A stretch of DNA of 37,708 nucleotides, taken from the NCBI GenBank assembly GCA_047972135.1, contig JBKEAJ010000005.1:1-37708 (forward strand), read 5' to 3'. A model generated the notes under the pieces. That model was not told the origin of the DNA and ran no database searches. It saw nothing but the letters and a program-made list of their open reading frames with translations. Below are positions 13,328-20,984 of this stretch, piece by piece. Each line of letters opens with the position of its first letter. Within the stretch, counting starts at the first letter, position 1. The translations under genes and the position numbers were made by a program. The DNA is from JBKEAJ01 sp047972135 (lineage in GTDB: Bacteria > Bacteroidota > Bacteroidia > Bacteroidales > Prolixibacteraceae).

Positions 13328-15988
13328 ATGAAAGGAATAATTACATTTTTACTATTAAGCATAAGTTTTGGCATGTATGTCCAAACGGATTGCTACGATG
13401 ATGCTACAAAGTTTGCTGAGAAATATTACAATAAAGGCATGATAGCAGAAGCGAAAGCATATATTGAAGATAACGAAAAACCGTGTGCAGGAGAGCCTTC
13501 CGAGGTCTTTAAGTGCATAAAAGAAAAGGTCTATTCCTACAAAGAAGGAAGTCTTATAGATAGGGTTGACCGTATGCAAGAAATTGCCGACCCCGTACCA
13601 AAAAACAATTTTAAGACTTACACTGAGACCGTAAACGGTGTAAGTTTTAAGATGGTAGCTGTAGATGGCGGCAGCTTTTATATGGGCAGCAATGATGGAG
13701 ATGATGATGAAAAGCCCGTTCACCGTGTAAGTCTTAGCGATTATTATATTGGCGAGACAGAGGTAACGCAAGCCTTGTGGGAGACAGTAATGGGCGACAA
13801 TCCGAGCGGTATTAAAGGCAGTAATAATCCAGTAGAGTGGGTGAGTTGGAATGAATGCCGGGAGTTTGTAGATAGGTTGAACAGACTTACGGGTAAAAGT
13901 TATCGATTGCCCACCGAGGCAGAGTGGGAGTTTGCGGCGCGAGGCGGTACCAGTAGTTCTGGCTATAAGTATTCCGGCAGTGATAAAGTTAGTGGCGTAG
14001 CTTGGTACAGAGACAACGGTGGAAATAAGACTCACCCTGTAAAGGGCAAGCAGAGTAATGAATTAGGTTTGTACGACATGAGTGGTAATGTATCTGAGTG
14101 GTGTAGTGATTGGTACGCTTCTGATTACTATAGCAGCAGTTCTAGCAGCAATCCTAGGGGACCTAGTAGCGGTCCTAGCCGTGTGGTACGTGGCGGTGGC
14201 TGGAGCAACTACGCATGGTACTGTCAGGTGGCTGAGCGCGACAGCCTCAATCCGAGCTTTAGCAACTACCGACTTGGCTTGCGCCTCGCCTCCAGTTCAA
14301 ATTATGAGGCATCTGTTCCTGCCAATAGTTCTACTGCTCAAAAAGAGGCAGAACGCAAGGTCGCTGCCGAGCGTGCCCAGCAAGCGGAAGCGAATCATTT
14401 TAAAACCTACACGGAAACTGTAAACGGTGTAAGCTTTAAGATGATAGCTGTAGATAGTGGCAGCTTTAATATGGGAGACAATGAGTGGGGTTGGTCAAAG
14501 CCCATTCACCGTGTTAGCTTGAGCGATTATTATATATGCGAGACAGAGGTAACGCAAGCCTTGTGGGAGGCAGTAATGGGCGATAATCCTAGTTGTTTTA
14601 AAGGCAGCACTAATCCAGTAGAGCGGGTGAATTGGAACGACTGCCAAGAGTTTGTTATCAGGTTGAGTAATTTAACTGGCAGGAGCTACCGTTTGCCTAC
14701 AGAGGCAGAGTGGGAGTTTGCGGCGCGAGGTGGCAACAGTAGTTATGGCTATAAGTTCTCGGGTAGCGATAGAGCTAGTGGCGTAGCTTGGTATGAAGAC
14801 AACAGTGGAAGTAAGACCCACCCTGTAAAGGGCAAGCGGAGTAATGAATTAGGTTTGTACGACATGAGTGGTAATGTCTGGGAGTGGTGCAGCGACTGGT
14901 ACGCTTTTGATTACTATAGCAACAGTTCTAGCAGCAACCCTAGGGGACCTAGTAGCCGCCCTACCCGTGTGGTACGTGGCGGTTGCTGGGGCGACTACGC
15001 GTCGTACGGCCAGGTGGCTAATCGCTACGGCAGCAGTCAGAGCGACAGCATCAACAATGTAGGCTTTCGCCTTGCCTCCAGTTCAGCGATAAAAGGCTTT
15101 TTGGACAATGAAAAAGAACAGGAGAAAGATGCCACTGCATGGCAACAGGCAAAAGATGTAAACATCATAGCAGGCTACGAAAACTACCTAGGCAGCTACC
15201 CTTCGGGCAAGCATAAAGCGGAAGCCGAAAGAGCATTGGCAAGTCTAAAGCAAGAGGCAGAAAAGATGATAGCCGCCCAAGCGGAAACGAACCGCTTTAA
15301 AACTTTTACAGAAACCGTAAACGGTGTTAGCTTTAAGATGGTAGCAGTGAAAGGAGGTAGTTTTGATATGGGCAGCAATGATGGATATGCTGAAAATCCC
15401 GTACACCGAGTAAGTCTTAGCGATTATTACATTGGCGAGACCGAGGTAACACAAGAGTTGTGGGAGGCAGTAATGGGAGATAACCCTAGTAATCTTAGCG
15501 GTAGTAATAATCCTGTGGAACAGGTAAGTTGGGATGAATGCCAAGAGTTTGTACGGCAGTTGAGTAGCCAGACAGGTCGGACTTACCGCATGCCCACCGA
15601 AGCAGAGTGGGAGTTTGCGGCACGTGGCGGTAATAATAGTTATGGCTATAAGTATTCGGGGAGTGATAATATAGGCGATGTTGCTTGGTATGGTAGCAAC
15701 TGCGGAGGTAAAACTCACCCTGTAAAGGGCAAGCAGAGTAATGAATTAGGTTTGTACGACATGAGTGGCAATGTATCGGAATGGTGTAGTGATTGGTATG
15801 ATAGCGACTATTACAACAGTAGCCCTAGTAGTAATCCTAAGGGACCTAGCATTGGCTCTAGCCGTGTGGTACGTGGCGGTAGCAAGAGCGGCTCCGCAGC
15901 GTACTGTCAGGTGGCTGAGCGCCACTACTTCTTTCTGAGCCATGGCGACTACGACCTTGGCTTGCGCCTCGCTTCCGGTTCAAAGTAG
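13328..15988 (+). CDS. secreted triple FGE-sulfatase (SUMF1) domain protein, probable DGR target
   Basis: An 886-residue protein with an N-terminal hydrophobic segment (about 3-20, probable signal peptide) and a cysteine-containing helical region (about 20-93). Three FGE/SUMF1-type domains follow: about 95-322, 358-585 and 657-885. Each has FKM(V/I)AV.(G/S)GSF.MG, ETEVTQ.LWE.VMGDNPS, RLPTEAEWEFAARGG or RMPTEAEWEFAARGG, ELGLYDMSGNV.EWCSDWY and RVVRGG. An alanine-rich linker separates domains 1 and 2. A longer helical linker with YENYLGSYPSGKHKAEAE separates 2 and 3. Each domain ends in a hypervariable segment, at the place where FGE-fold DGR targets vary. The paired catalytic cysteines of true formylglycine-generating enzymes are not evident, so a binding or display role is more likely. 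Confidence 0.85.
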   Translation: MKGIITFLLLSISFGMYVQTDCYDDATKFAEKYYNKGMIAEAKAYIEDNEKPCAGEPSEVFKCIKEKVYSYKEGSLIDRVDRMQEIADPVPKNNFKTYTETVNGVSFKMVAVDGGSFYMGSNDGDDDEKPVHRVSLSDYYIGETEVTQALWETVMGDNPSGIKGSNNPVEWVSWNECREFVDRLNRLTGKSYRLPTEAEWEFAARGGTSSSGYKYSGSDKVSGVAWYRDNGGNKTHPVKGKQSNELGLYDMSGNVSEWCSDWYASDYYSSSSSSNPRGPSSGPSRVVRGGGWSNYAWYCQVAERDSLNPSFSNYRLGLRLASSSNYEASVPANSSTAQKEAERKVAAERAQQAEANHFKTYTETVNGVSFKMIAVDSGSFNMGDNEWGWSKPIHRVSLSDYYICETEVTQALWEAVMGDNPSCFKGSTNPVERVNWNDCQEFVIRLSNLTGRSYRLPTEAEWEFAARGGNSSYGYKFSGSDRASGVAWYEDNSGSKTHPVKGKRSNELGLYDMSGNVWEWCSDWYAFDYYSNSSSSNPRGPSSRPTRVVRGGCWGDYASYGQVANRYGSSQSDSINNVGFRLASSSAIKGFLDNEKEQEKDATAWQQAKDVNIIAGYENYLGSYPSGKHKAEAERALASLKQEAEKMIAAQAETNRFKTFTETVNGVSFKMVAVKGGSFDMGSNDGYAENPVHRVSLSDYYIGETEVTQELWEAVMGDNPSNLSGSNNPVEQVSWDECQEFVRQLSSQTGRTYRMPTEAEWEFAARGGNNSYGYKYSGSDNIGDVAWYGSNCGGKTHPVKGKQSNELGLYDMSGNVSEWCSDWYDSDYYNSSPSSNPKGPSIGSSRVVRGGSKSGSAAYCQVAERHYFFLSHGDYDLGLRLASGSK
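14198..14289 (+). repeat. putative DGR variable region VR1 (FGE domain 1)
   Basis: It is preceded by an 18-base block identical in all three domains (encoding RVVRGG) and ends with the A-free tail CTTGGCTTGCGCCTCGC (14273-14289), identical to that of VR3. Compared with VR3, codons 14198-14272 show 22 base differences, 21 at codon positions 1 or 2. Variable codons mostly keep a final C or T, as expected if AAC/AAT codons of a template were randomised at adenines. Confidence 0.7.
14984..15076 (+). repeat. putative variable region VR2 (FGE domain 2), divergent copy
   Basis: It has the same length and position as VR1 and VR3 but also differs at non-adenine-explainable sites (TGT to GGC, GAG to AAT, CTT to GTA). 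It lacks the A-free tail, reading GTAGGCTTTCGCCTTGCC there. It retains the canonical FGE ending NNVGFRLAS. It may be an ancestral or non-target copy, or the product of a different template. Confidence 0.5.
15881..15972 (+). repeat. putative DGR variable region VR3 (FGE domain 3)
   Basis: It ends 13 bases before the stop codon, the usual location of a DGR variable region. The A-free tail CTTGGCTTGCGCCTCGC (15956-15972) equals that of VR1. Codons such as CAC, TAC, TTC and TTT (15923-15934) stand against GAC, AGC, CTC and AAT in VR1, keeping the last base constant while the first two vary. Confidence 0.7.
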
Positions 15989-16037
15989 TACTTTTAAATG
16001 GTGAATTGTTAATGGTAAATTATAAATGAAAATATAA

Positions 16038-16125
16038 TGTAGGGGCGTCCCTTGTGGACGCCCAATGCCACGGTGCAATATTTGCATCCCAAACAGCCGG
16101 GCAGGCACAAGGCACTGTCCCTACA
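16038..16125. repeat. 88-bp intergenic element with TGTAGGG/CCCTACA ends
   Basis: The ends TGTAGGG (16038-16044) and CCCTACA (16119-16125) are inverted repeats. An inner hairpin pairs GGGCGTCC (16043-16050) with GGACGCCC (16056-16063). It lies between the convergent FGE and ahcY genes and has no coding capacity. The hairpin might help end transcription, but no T tract follows it. I recall similar GGGGCGTCC intergenic repeats from other bacteria. Confidence 0.55.
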
Positions 16126-16133
16126 AATTCTAG

Positions 16134-16172
16134 CAACAAAGAACAGATTGCCATGCTAGCGCTCGCAATGAC
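16134..16172. repeat. half copy of the GTCATTGCGAG/CTCGCAATGAC repeat
   Basis: It contains GCAACAAAGAACAGATTGCC (16133-16152) and ends in CTCGCAATGAC (16162-16172), matching the right half of the complete element at 26672-26746. It is joined almost directly to the previous repeat, giving a chimera in the FGE-ahcY gap. Nothing else is seen in the remainder up to 16237. Confidence 0.6.
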
Positions 16173-16237
16173 GACTGTTAAAACTGGCTGTCTTATCGCC
16201 GCATTATCACATCAGCAAATAATCACATCGGCATTAC

Positions 16238-17641
16238 CTAATATCTGTAATGCTCCGGTTTATACGGACCTTCAGGCTTTACTCCTATATAATCCGCCTG
16301 CTCTTGCGACAATCTTGTTAGTTTAACGCCAATTTGTTCTAAATGCAAACGGGCAACCTCTTCATCAAGATGTTTTGGAAGCATATAAACACCTGTTTCA
16401 TAGTTGTTTCTCCAAAGCTCTATCTGTGCTAATGTCTGATTTGAAAATGAATTGCTCATCACAAACGACGGATGACCTGTTGCGCATCCTAAGTTTACAA
16501 GACGCCCTTCGGCAAGCAAGAATATAGAATGTCCGTCGGCAAAAGTAAACTTGTCAACTTGCGGCTTTATATTTGTCCTTGTAACCGTTCTGTCGCTCAT
16601 TAGGTCATAAACCTGTATTTCGTTGTCGAAATGACCAATATTACAAACAATAGCTTGGTCTTTCATCTGCTTCATGTGTTCGAGTGTGATTATATCTTTA
16701 TTACCGGTTGTGGTAACATAAATATTTCCTTCTGAAAGACTATCTTCTACGGTTTTAACCTCGAAGCCTTCCATGGCTGCTTGCAATGCACATATCGGGT
16801 CTATTTCTGTTACAATTACCCTCGCTCCATAAGTACGTAGTGAATGGGCGCAACCCTTGCCAACGTCGCCATAGCCACAAACAATTGCAACTTTTCCTGC
16901 AATCATAACATCGGTGGCTCTTTTTATTCCGTCTGCCAACGACTCGCGGCAGCCGTAGAGATTGTCGAATTTAGACTTTGTTACAGAGTCGTTTACGTTG
17001 ATGGCAGGGAAGAGTAGCTGACCATTATCAAGCATCTGGTAAAGTCGGTGTACTCCTGTTGTTGTCTCTTCCGACACTCCTTTTATTTCTTTTGCTACCT
17101 TGTGCCAACGTGTACTGTCTTTTTCAAGACATCTTTTTAGAGCCTTATTTAGTTCTATCTCGTCTTCTGCCGTTGTAGGCTCATCAAGGATAGAGGGATT
17201 GTCTTCTGCCTGATAGCCTTTCAATATCATTATTGTAGCATCTCCTCCGTCGTCAACAATAAGGTTTGGACCTTTGCCACCTCCGAAGTCTAAGGCTCTT
17301 TCTGTACACCACCAATATTCTTCTAAGGTTTCACCTTTCCATGCAAAGACTGGAACGCCCGAAGCTGCTATTGCTGCCGCTGCATGGTCTTGGGTGGAGA
17401 AGATATTACAGCTTACCCATCTTACTTCTGCGCCGAGTTCTACAAGGGTTTCTATCAACACTGCCGTTTGAACGGTCATGTGTAGAGAACCCATTACTCT
17501 TGCCCCCTTTAAAGGCTTTTCTCCGCTGTACTTATTTCTGATTGCCATTAAGCCGGGCATCTCTCTTTCGGCTATCTCTATTTCCTTTCTTCCAAAGTCG
17601 GCTAAGGAAATATCAGCCACTTTGTAATTATTGTTGCTCAT
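16238..17641 (-). CDS. ahcY: S-adenosylhomocysteinase (adenosylhomocysteine hydrolase)
   Basis: A 467-residue protein of normal AhcY length. It has the N-terminal SLHMTVQTAVLIETL block, the CNIFSTQDHAAAAIAA substrate-site region, VNDSVTKSKFDN with the catalytic Lys/Asp neighbourhood, the NAD-binding GYGDVGKGCAHSLR motif and the C-terminal PEHYRY that reaches the neighbouring subunit's NAD site. It hydrolyses S-adenosylhomocysteine to adenosine and homocysteine, relieving product inhibition of methyltransferases. It is cytoplasmic. It is the last gene of a minus-strand run L25-pth-S4 protein-ahcY, 30 bases after the S4 gene. Confidence 0.96.
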   Translation of the reverse strand: MSNNNYKVADISLADFGRKEIEIAEREMPGLMAIRNKYSGEKPLKGARVMGSLHMTVQTAVLIETLVELGAEVRWVSCNIFSTQDHAAAAIAASGVPVFAWKGETLEEYWWCTERALDFGGGKGPNLIVDDGGDATIMILKGYQAEDNPSILDEPTTAEDEIELNKALKRCLEKDSTRWHKVAKEIKGVSEETTTGVHRLYQMLDNGQLLFPAINVNDSVTKSKFDNLYGCRESLADGIKRATDVMIAGKVAIVCGYGDVGKGCAHSLRTYGARVIVTEIDPICALQAAMEGFEVKTVEDSLSEGNIYVTTTGNKDIITLEHMKQMKDQAIVCNIGHFDNEIQVYDLMSDRTVTRTNIKPQVDKFTFADGHSIFLLAEGRLVNLGCATGHPSFVMSNSFSNQTLAQIELWRNNYETGVYMLPKHLDEEVARLHLEQIGVKLTRLSQEQADYIGVKPEGPYKPEHYRY

Positions 17642-17671
17642 GCTATTTTATTTATATTGTATTCCAACCAT

Positions 17672-18070
17672 CTAATTATCTTCGTCTTCAAGAGATTCAT
17701 CAAAAAAGAATTTCTCTATGTCTCTACGTTCTTTTTTTGTAGGTCTGCCTGTTCCTCTGTCTCTGTATATCGATACTCCTTTCTGTATATCAAGTATTTC
17801 TAGCTCTTCCGGAGCTGTAATGTTTTCACAGAATTTGGATACTTCTTTTGCTCCCATTCTTTTGTCAGCCACATCGAGTACCTTAAAAGAGTAGGTGATA
17901 GGAGGCTTCTTCACCTGTACTGTGTCGCCTGCATGCAGAGTGCGAGACGGCTTTATAGATGCTCCATTGAGCATAACACGTCCTTTTTTTATTTGTTCGG
18001 TGGCTAAACTCCTTGTTTTGAAGATGCGTACCGCCCACAGCCATTTGTCGACTCTGACAATATTACTCAT
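17672..18070 (-). CDS. Hsp15-like RNA-binding S4 domain protein
   Basis: A 132-residue protein beginning with an S4 RNA-binding domain: VRVDKWLWAVRIFKTRSLA, GRVMLNGASIKPSRTL and GDTVQVKK are typical of Hsp15/HslR (133 aa in E. coli). The C-terminus is basic then acidic (RPTKKERRDIEKFF, then EDEDN). Hsp15 rescues stalled 50S subunits carrying nascent peptidyl-tRNA. Overlapping the 3' end of pth (peptidyl-tRNA hydrolase) by 8 bases fits a shared role in stalled-translation recovery. No separate promoter was seen. Confidence 0.88.
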   Translation of the reverse strand: MSNIVRVDKWLWAVRIFKTRSLATEQIKKGRVMLNGASIKPSRTLHAGDTVQVKKPPITYSFKVLDVADKRMGAKEVSKFCENITAPEELEILDIQKGVSIYRDRGTGRPTKKERRDIEKFFFDESLEDEDN

Positions 18071-18638
18071 CTTTTTTCTTCGTATTTACTACATTCATTG
18101 CTCTATCAACTCCTAGACTAACAAAACTGTTAATAGCAGCAGAAATATCCTTGATGATGAAGGGGAGAACTTCACTCTCTTTGTCTGTCCATTCGCCCAA
18201 CACATAGTCGATTTGTCGTCCTCTTGAGAAGTTATCTCCAATACCGACTCGCAGGCGTGCAAAGTTGCTGTGTCCTAAGCATTCAATGATATTTGTGAGT
18301 CCATTGTGTCCGCCGTGTCCTCCTTTAGATTTAAGCCTAAGGCTTTCAAATGGCAGTGCAAGGTCGTCGGTTATTATCAAAAGGTGCTCAGGATTGATTT
18401 TTTCTTCTTGCATCCAATATCTTACAGCCTTGCCGCTGAGGTTCATGTAGGTATTAGGTTTAAGCAATATGAGTTTTCGTCCTTTCATGGAGGTCTCTGC
18501 AACACTGCCGTAGCGTAAACCCTCAAAAAAGACATTGGACGCTTTTGCAAAAGCGTCCAATGCATCAAATCCAATATTGTGTCGGGTATTTTGGTATTCA
18601 CTACCAATGTTTCCCAAACCTACTATTAGAAACTTCAT
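18063..18638 (-). CDS. pth: peptidyl-tRNA hydrolase
   Basis: A 191-residue protein with the Pth signatures: FLIVGLGNIGSEYQNTRHNIG (N10 and catalytic H20), LKPNTYMNLSGKAV, the DD of LLIITDDLALPF and KGGHGGHNGL. It releases tRNA from peptidyl-tRNAs that drop off the ribosome. It begins 14 bases after the L25 stop and overlaps the S4-domain gene, so the operon L25-pth-Hsp15 is tightly coupled; rplY-pth linkage is widespread. Confidence 0.95.
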   Translation of the reverse strand: MKFLIVGLGNIGSEYQNTRHNIGFDALDAFAKASNVFFEGLRYGSVAETSMKGRKLILLKPNTYMNLSGKAVRYWMQEEKINPEHLLIITDDLALPFESLRLKSKGGHGGHNGLTNIIECLGHSNFARLRVGIGDNFSRGRQIDYVLGEWTDKESEVLPFIIKDISAAINSFVSLGVDRAMNVVNTKKKDE

Positions 18639-18652
18639 ATTTTTATAACGAA

Positions 18653-19291
18653 TTATTCAGCACTTTCGCTTTCGCCTTCGCTTTTGTCTTCACCATTGCT
18701 GTTACTTCCTCCGTCTTTCTTAGCTTCGGACGCCGCGGCTTTTGCTGCACGGGTAATTGCTACGCTGACAACAGGATTTGACGCAGGGTTCAAAAATTCA
18801 ACATTGTCTACCGAGAGTTCTCCTACTTTGTAACTTTCTCCCAATTCCAAGTCGTTAATCTTAATCAAGATATTGTCAGGCAAATCTTTGGGGAGTGCTT
18901 TTACTTTAAGTTTTCTAAGCTCTACTTTCAATCTACCGCCGGCACGCATACCTTTTGCATAGCCTTCTACCTTGATGGGTATTGAAATCTTGATAGCGGT
19001 GTCATCGTAAATCTCAAGAAAATCCGCATGTAGAAGTACATCGTTTACAGGATGAAACTGTGTGTCTTGAAGTATTGACTGATGCGTCTTTCCATCGACA
19101 TTAAGATTGATGATATAAACACTGGGAGTGTAGATAACATCCTTAAAGTCTCTTTCGGATACATAAAAGTGAACAGGCTCGCTGTTTCTACCATAAAGTA
19201 CACAAGGTACTTTCCCTTCAGCTCTTAGAGCTTTTGTTTCTTTTTTTCCAACAGTACTGCGTACTGTTCCGGTAATTTCAAATGTTTTCAT
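18653..19291 (-). CDS. rplY: 50S ribosomal protein L25/general stress protein Ctc
   Basis: A 212-residue protein of the long L25 (Ctc/TL5) form. The N-terminal 5S-rRNA-binding domain (about 1-95) starts FEITGTVRSTVGKKETKALR and has the VPCVLYG block. The C-terminal beta domain follows (about 96-185, with RAGGRLKVELRKLKVKALP). The last ~30 residues form an acidic/serine-rich low-complexity tail (EDKSEGESESAE), longer than in many relatives. It heads the L25-pth-S4-ahcY operon with a -7 element at 19366-19373 and a ~70 nt leader. Confidence 0.93.
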   Translation of the reverse strand: MKTFEITGTVRSTVGKKETKALRAEGKVPCVLYGRNSEPVHFYVSERDFKDVIYTPSVYIINLNVDGKTHQSILQDTQFHPVNDVLLHADFLEIYDDTAIKISIPIKVEGYAKGMRAGGRLKVELRKLKVKALPKDLPDNILIKINDLELGESYKVGELSVDNVEFLNPASNPVVSVAITRAAKAAASEAKKDGGSNSNGEDKSEGESESAE

Positions 19292-19365
19292 TAAAATATC
19301 TATTAATTATGGTACTTGGCTTGTCGAACTTTTCGAGTCGCCCCATGCATAATCAAAAATGCTTG

Positions 19366-19373
19366 CAAATATA
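19366..19373 (-). promoter_or_regulatory. -7 promoter element of the L25-pth-S4-ahcY operon
   Basis: The minus strand reads TATATTTG, a perfect TAnnTTTG. Transcription would start near 19359. The leader contains an imperfect hairpin (GGCGACTCGAA/TTCGACAAGCC), which could be an r-protein feedback site, though this is speculative. Confidence 0.5.
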
Positions 19374-19403
19374 AGATTTTAAAACCAAATTAGAAAATGT
19401 CGC

Positions 19404-20336
19404 CTAAAAGAACATCGAGCTTATTGATTGATTATGATTTATTCGGTGTATTGTCTCTGCCAATGCCGGTGCTATTTGAAGTGATTTGACTTTGTCGGTA
19501 GTTTTGAAATTTAAGGAGTCGGTGAAGTAAACTTCCTCAAGTGCCGAGTCGTGAATGCGCTCGTAGGCAGGACCCGAAAGCAAACCATGTGCTGCAAAGG
19601 CTCTGACACTTGTAGCTCCTTTCTCTTTTAAGAGATTGGCTGCCATTGCTATTGTGCCTGCCGTGTCAATTAGGTCGTCCATTATTATCACATTCTTATC
19701 TTTTACATCGCCGATAACGGTCATTTCACTTACAACATTTGGGCGGTCTCTTTTTTTATGACATAGCGCTAAGCCTGCATCAAGAAGACTTGCGTAGGTG
19801 TTGGCTCTCTTGCTCCCTCCAACATCGGGTGAGGCAATTACAAGATTTTCTAAGTCCATATTTTTAATAAAGGGAACAAACACACTTGATGCAAACAAAT
19901 GGTCTACCGGTATGTCGAAGAAGCCTTGTATCTGATCAGCGTGTAAGTCCATTGTTACAAGCCTGTCAATACCTGCTTTCTGAAGTAAATTTGCCATTAG
20001 CTTCGCACCTATCGATACGCGGGGCTTGTCTTTTCTGTCTTGACGCGCATAGCCAAAATAAGGCATTACTGCAATGACCTTGCTCGCCGATGCCCTGCGT
20101 GCCGCATCAATCATTAACAAGAGTTCCAAAAGATTGTCCGCAGGAGGTGGGGTAGACTGCACAATGTAAACGTGCGAGCCCCTGATTGCTTCTTCGTAGC
20201 AGGGCTCCATCTCGCCGTCGCTGAATACAGGACAGGATACTAAACCCGGCTTGACGCCCAATTCTTTACAAATTCGATGTCCCAAGTCTGCGGTCGATTT
20301 ACAACTGAAAATTTTAAAGTTTGACTTTTTGCTCAT
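19404..20336 (-). CDS. prs: ribose-phosphate pyrophosphokinase (PRPP synthetase)
   Basis: A 310-residue protein of class I PRPP synthetase length. It has the ATP-loop region (MPYFGYARQDRKDKPR), VTMDLHADQIQGFFDIPVDH, the flexible-loop region around SKRAN, and the PRPP-binding signature VIIMDDLIDTAGTI. It makes 5-phosphoribosyl-1-pyrophosphate from ribose-5-phosphate and ATP for nucleotide, His and Trp synthesis. It lies between engB upstream (44-base gap) and L25 downstream, all on the minus strand. No TAnnTTTG element was seen in the short gap, so it may share the engB promoter. Confidence 0.95.
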   Translation of the reverse strand: MSKKSNFKIFSCKSTADLGHRICKELGVKPGLVSCPVFSDGEMEPCYEEAIRGSHVYIVQSTPPPADNLLELLLMIDAARRASASKVIAVMPYFGYARQDRKDKPRVSIGAKLMANLLQKAGIDRLVTMDLHADQIQGFFDIPVDHLFASSVFVPFIKNMDLENLVIASPDVGGSKRANTYASLLDAGLALCHKKRDRPNVVSEMTVIGDVKDKNVIIMDDLIDTAGTIAMAANLLKEKGATSVRAFAAHGLLSGPAYERIHDSALEEVYFTDSLNFKTTDKVKSLQIAPALAETIHRINHNQSISSMFF

Positions 20337-20380
20337 AACATTTAATGTTTCCCTTGCTAGGGTGTAACTTTATATATGGT

Positions 20381-20980
20381 TTATTTCGGCTCTATGATTG
20401 ACCCGATGTAGTTCAATATTTCCTCGCGTCCTTCTTTTTTTAAAGATGAGGTCTGAAAACATGGTGGTAGCTCCTCCCATTCGTTTAATAATGCATCCTT
20501 GTAGATACTTATCTTCTCCTTGCATGCGGTTTTTGTCAGCTTGTCGGTCTTAGTAAAGATGATGGAGAAGGGGATTTGACTTTCGCCAAGCCATGTGATA
20601 AATTCCATGTCTATGGGAAGTGGCGCATGTCTGCAATCTATCAATACAAATAGATTATAGAGATTTGGACGACTAAGAATATACTTCTCAATGAAAAATT
20701 CCCACTTTTGACGCTCTTTTTTGGGAGCTTTGGCAAAACCATAACCTGGCAAATCCACTAAGTACCACTTATTGCCATTGATTCCAAAATGGTTTATCAG
20801 CTGAGTTTTTCCCGGTCTAGAGGATATTTTTGCCAAATCACTCCTACGAGTAAGCATGTTTATAAGCGAAGATTTTCCCACATTAGACCTGCCGATAAAT
20901 GCAAACTCGGGCCGGTCGGGAGTAGGACACTTTAATACATTGCTGTTGCTTATTATGAAATTGGCACTGACGATTTCCAT
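20381..20980 (-). CDS. engB: ribosome-biogenesis GTPase EngB/YsxC/YihA
   Basis: A 199-residue GTPase with G1 GRSNVGKS, a switch region (SSRPGKTQLINHF), G3 DLPGYGFAK and G4 TKTDKL. It acts in 50S subunit assembly. An in-frame ATG exists at 21007, but I choose the ATG at 20980 because it begins the family-typical MEIVSANFIIS and because a -7 element (20985-20992) overlaps the longer extension. With that promoter the mRNA would be leaderless or nearly so. It is followed by prs after 44 bases. Confidence 0.92.
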   Translation of the reverse strand: MEIVSANFIISNSNVLKCPTPDRPEFAFIGRSNVGKSSLINMLTRRSDLAKISSRPGKTQLINHFGINGNKWYLVDLPGYGFAKAPKKERQKWEFFIEKYILSRPNLYNLFVLIDCRHAPLPIDMEFITWLGESQIPFSIIFTKTDKLTKTACKEKISIYKDALLNEWEELPPCFQTSSLKKEGREEILNYIGSIIEPK

Positions 20981-20984
20981 AGCA

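Noticed and set aside
14082..15062. Repeated alternative-frame ORFs inside the FGE gene (for example 14082-14423 and 14868-15062)
   Set aside because: They are +1-frame shadows that recur only because the underlying domain is duplicated; the main frame has all family motifs.
15989..16237. Possible DGR template repeat or accessory gene directly after the variable gene
   Set aside because: No stretch resembles the variable segments or their A-free tail, and no reverse transcriptase-like frame is present in the window.
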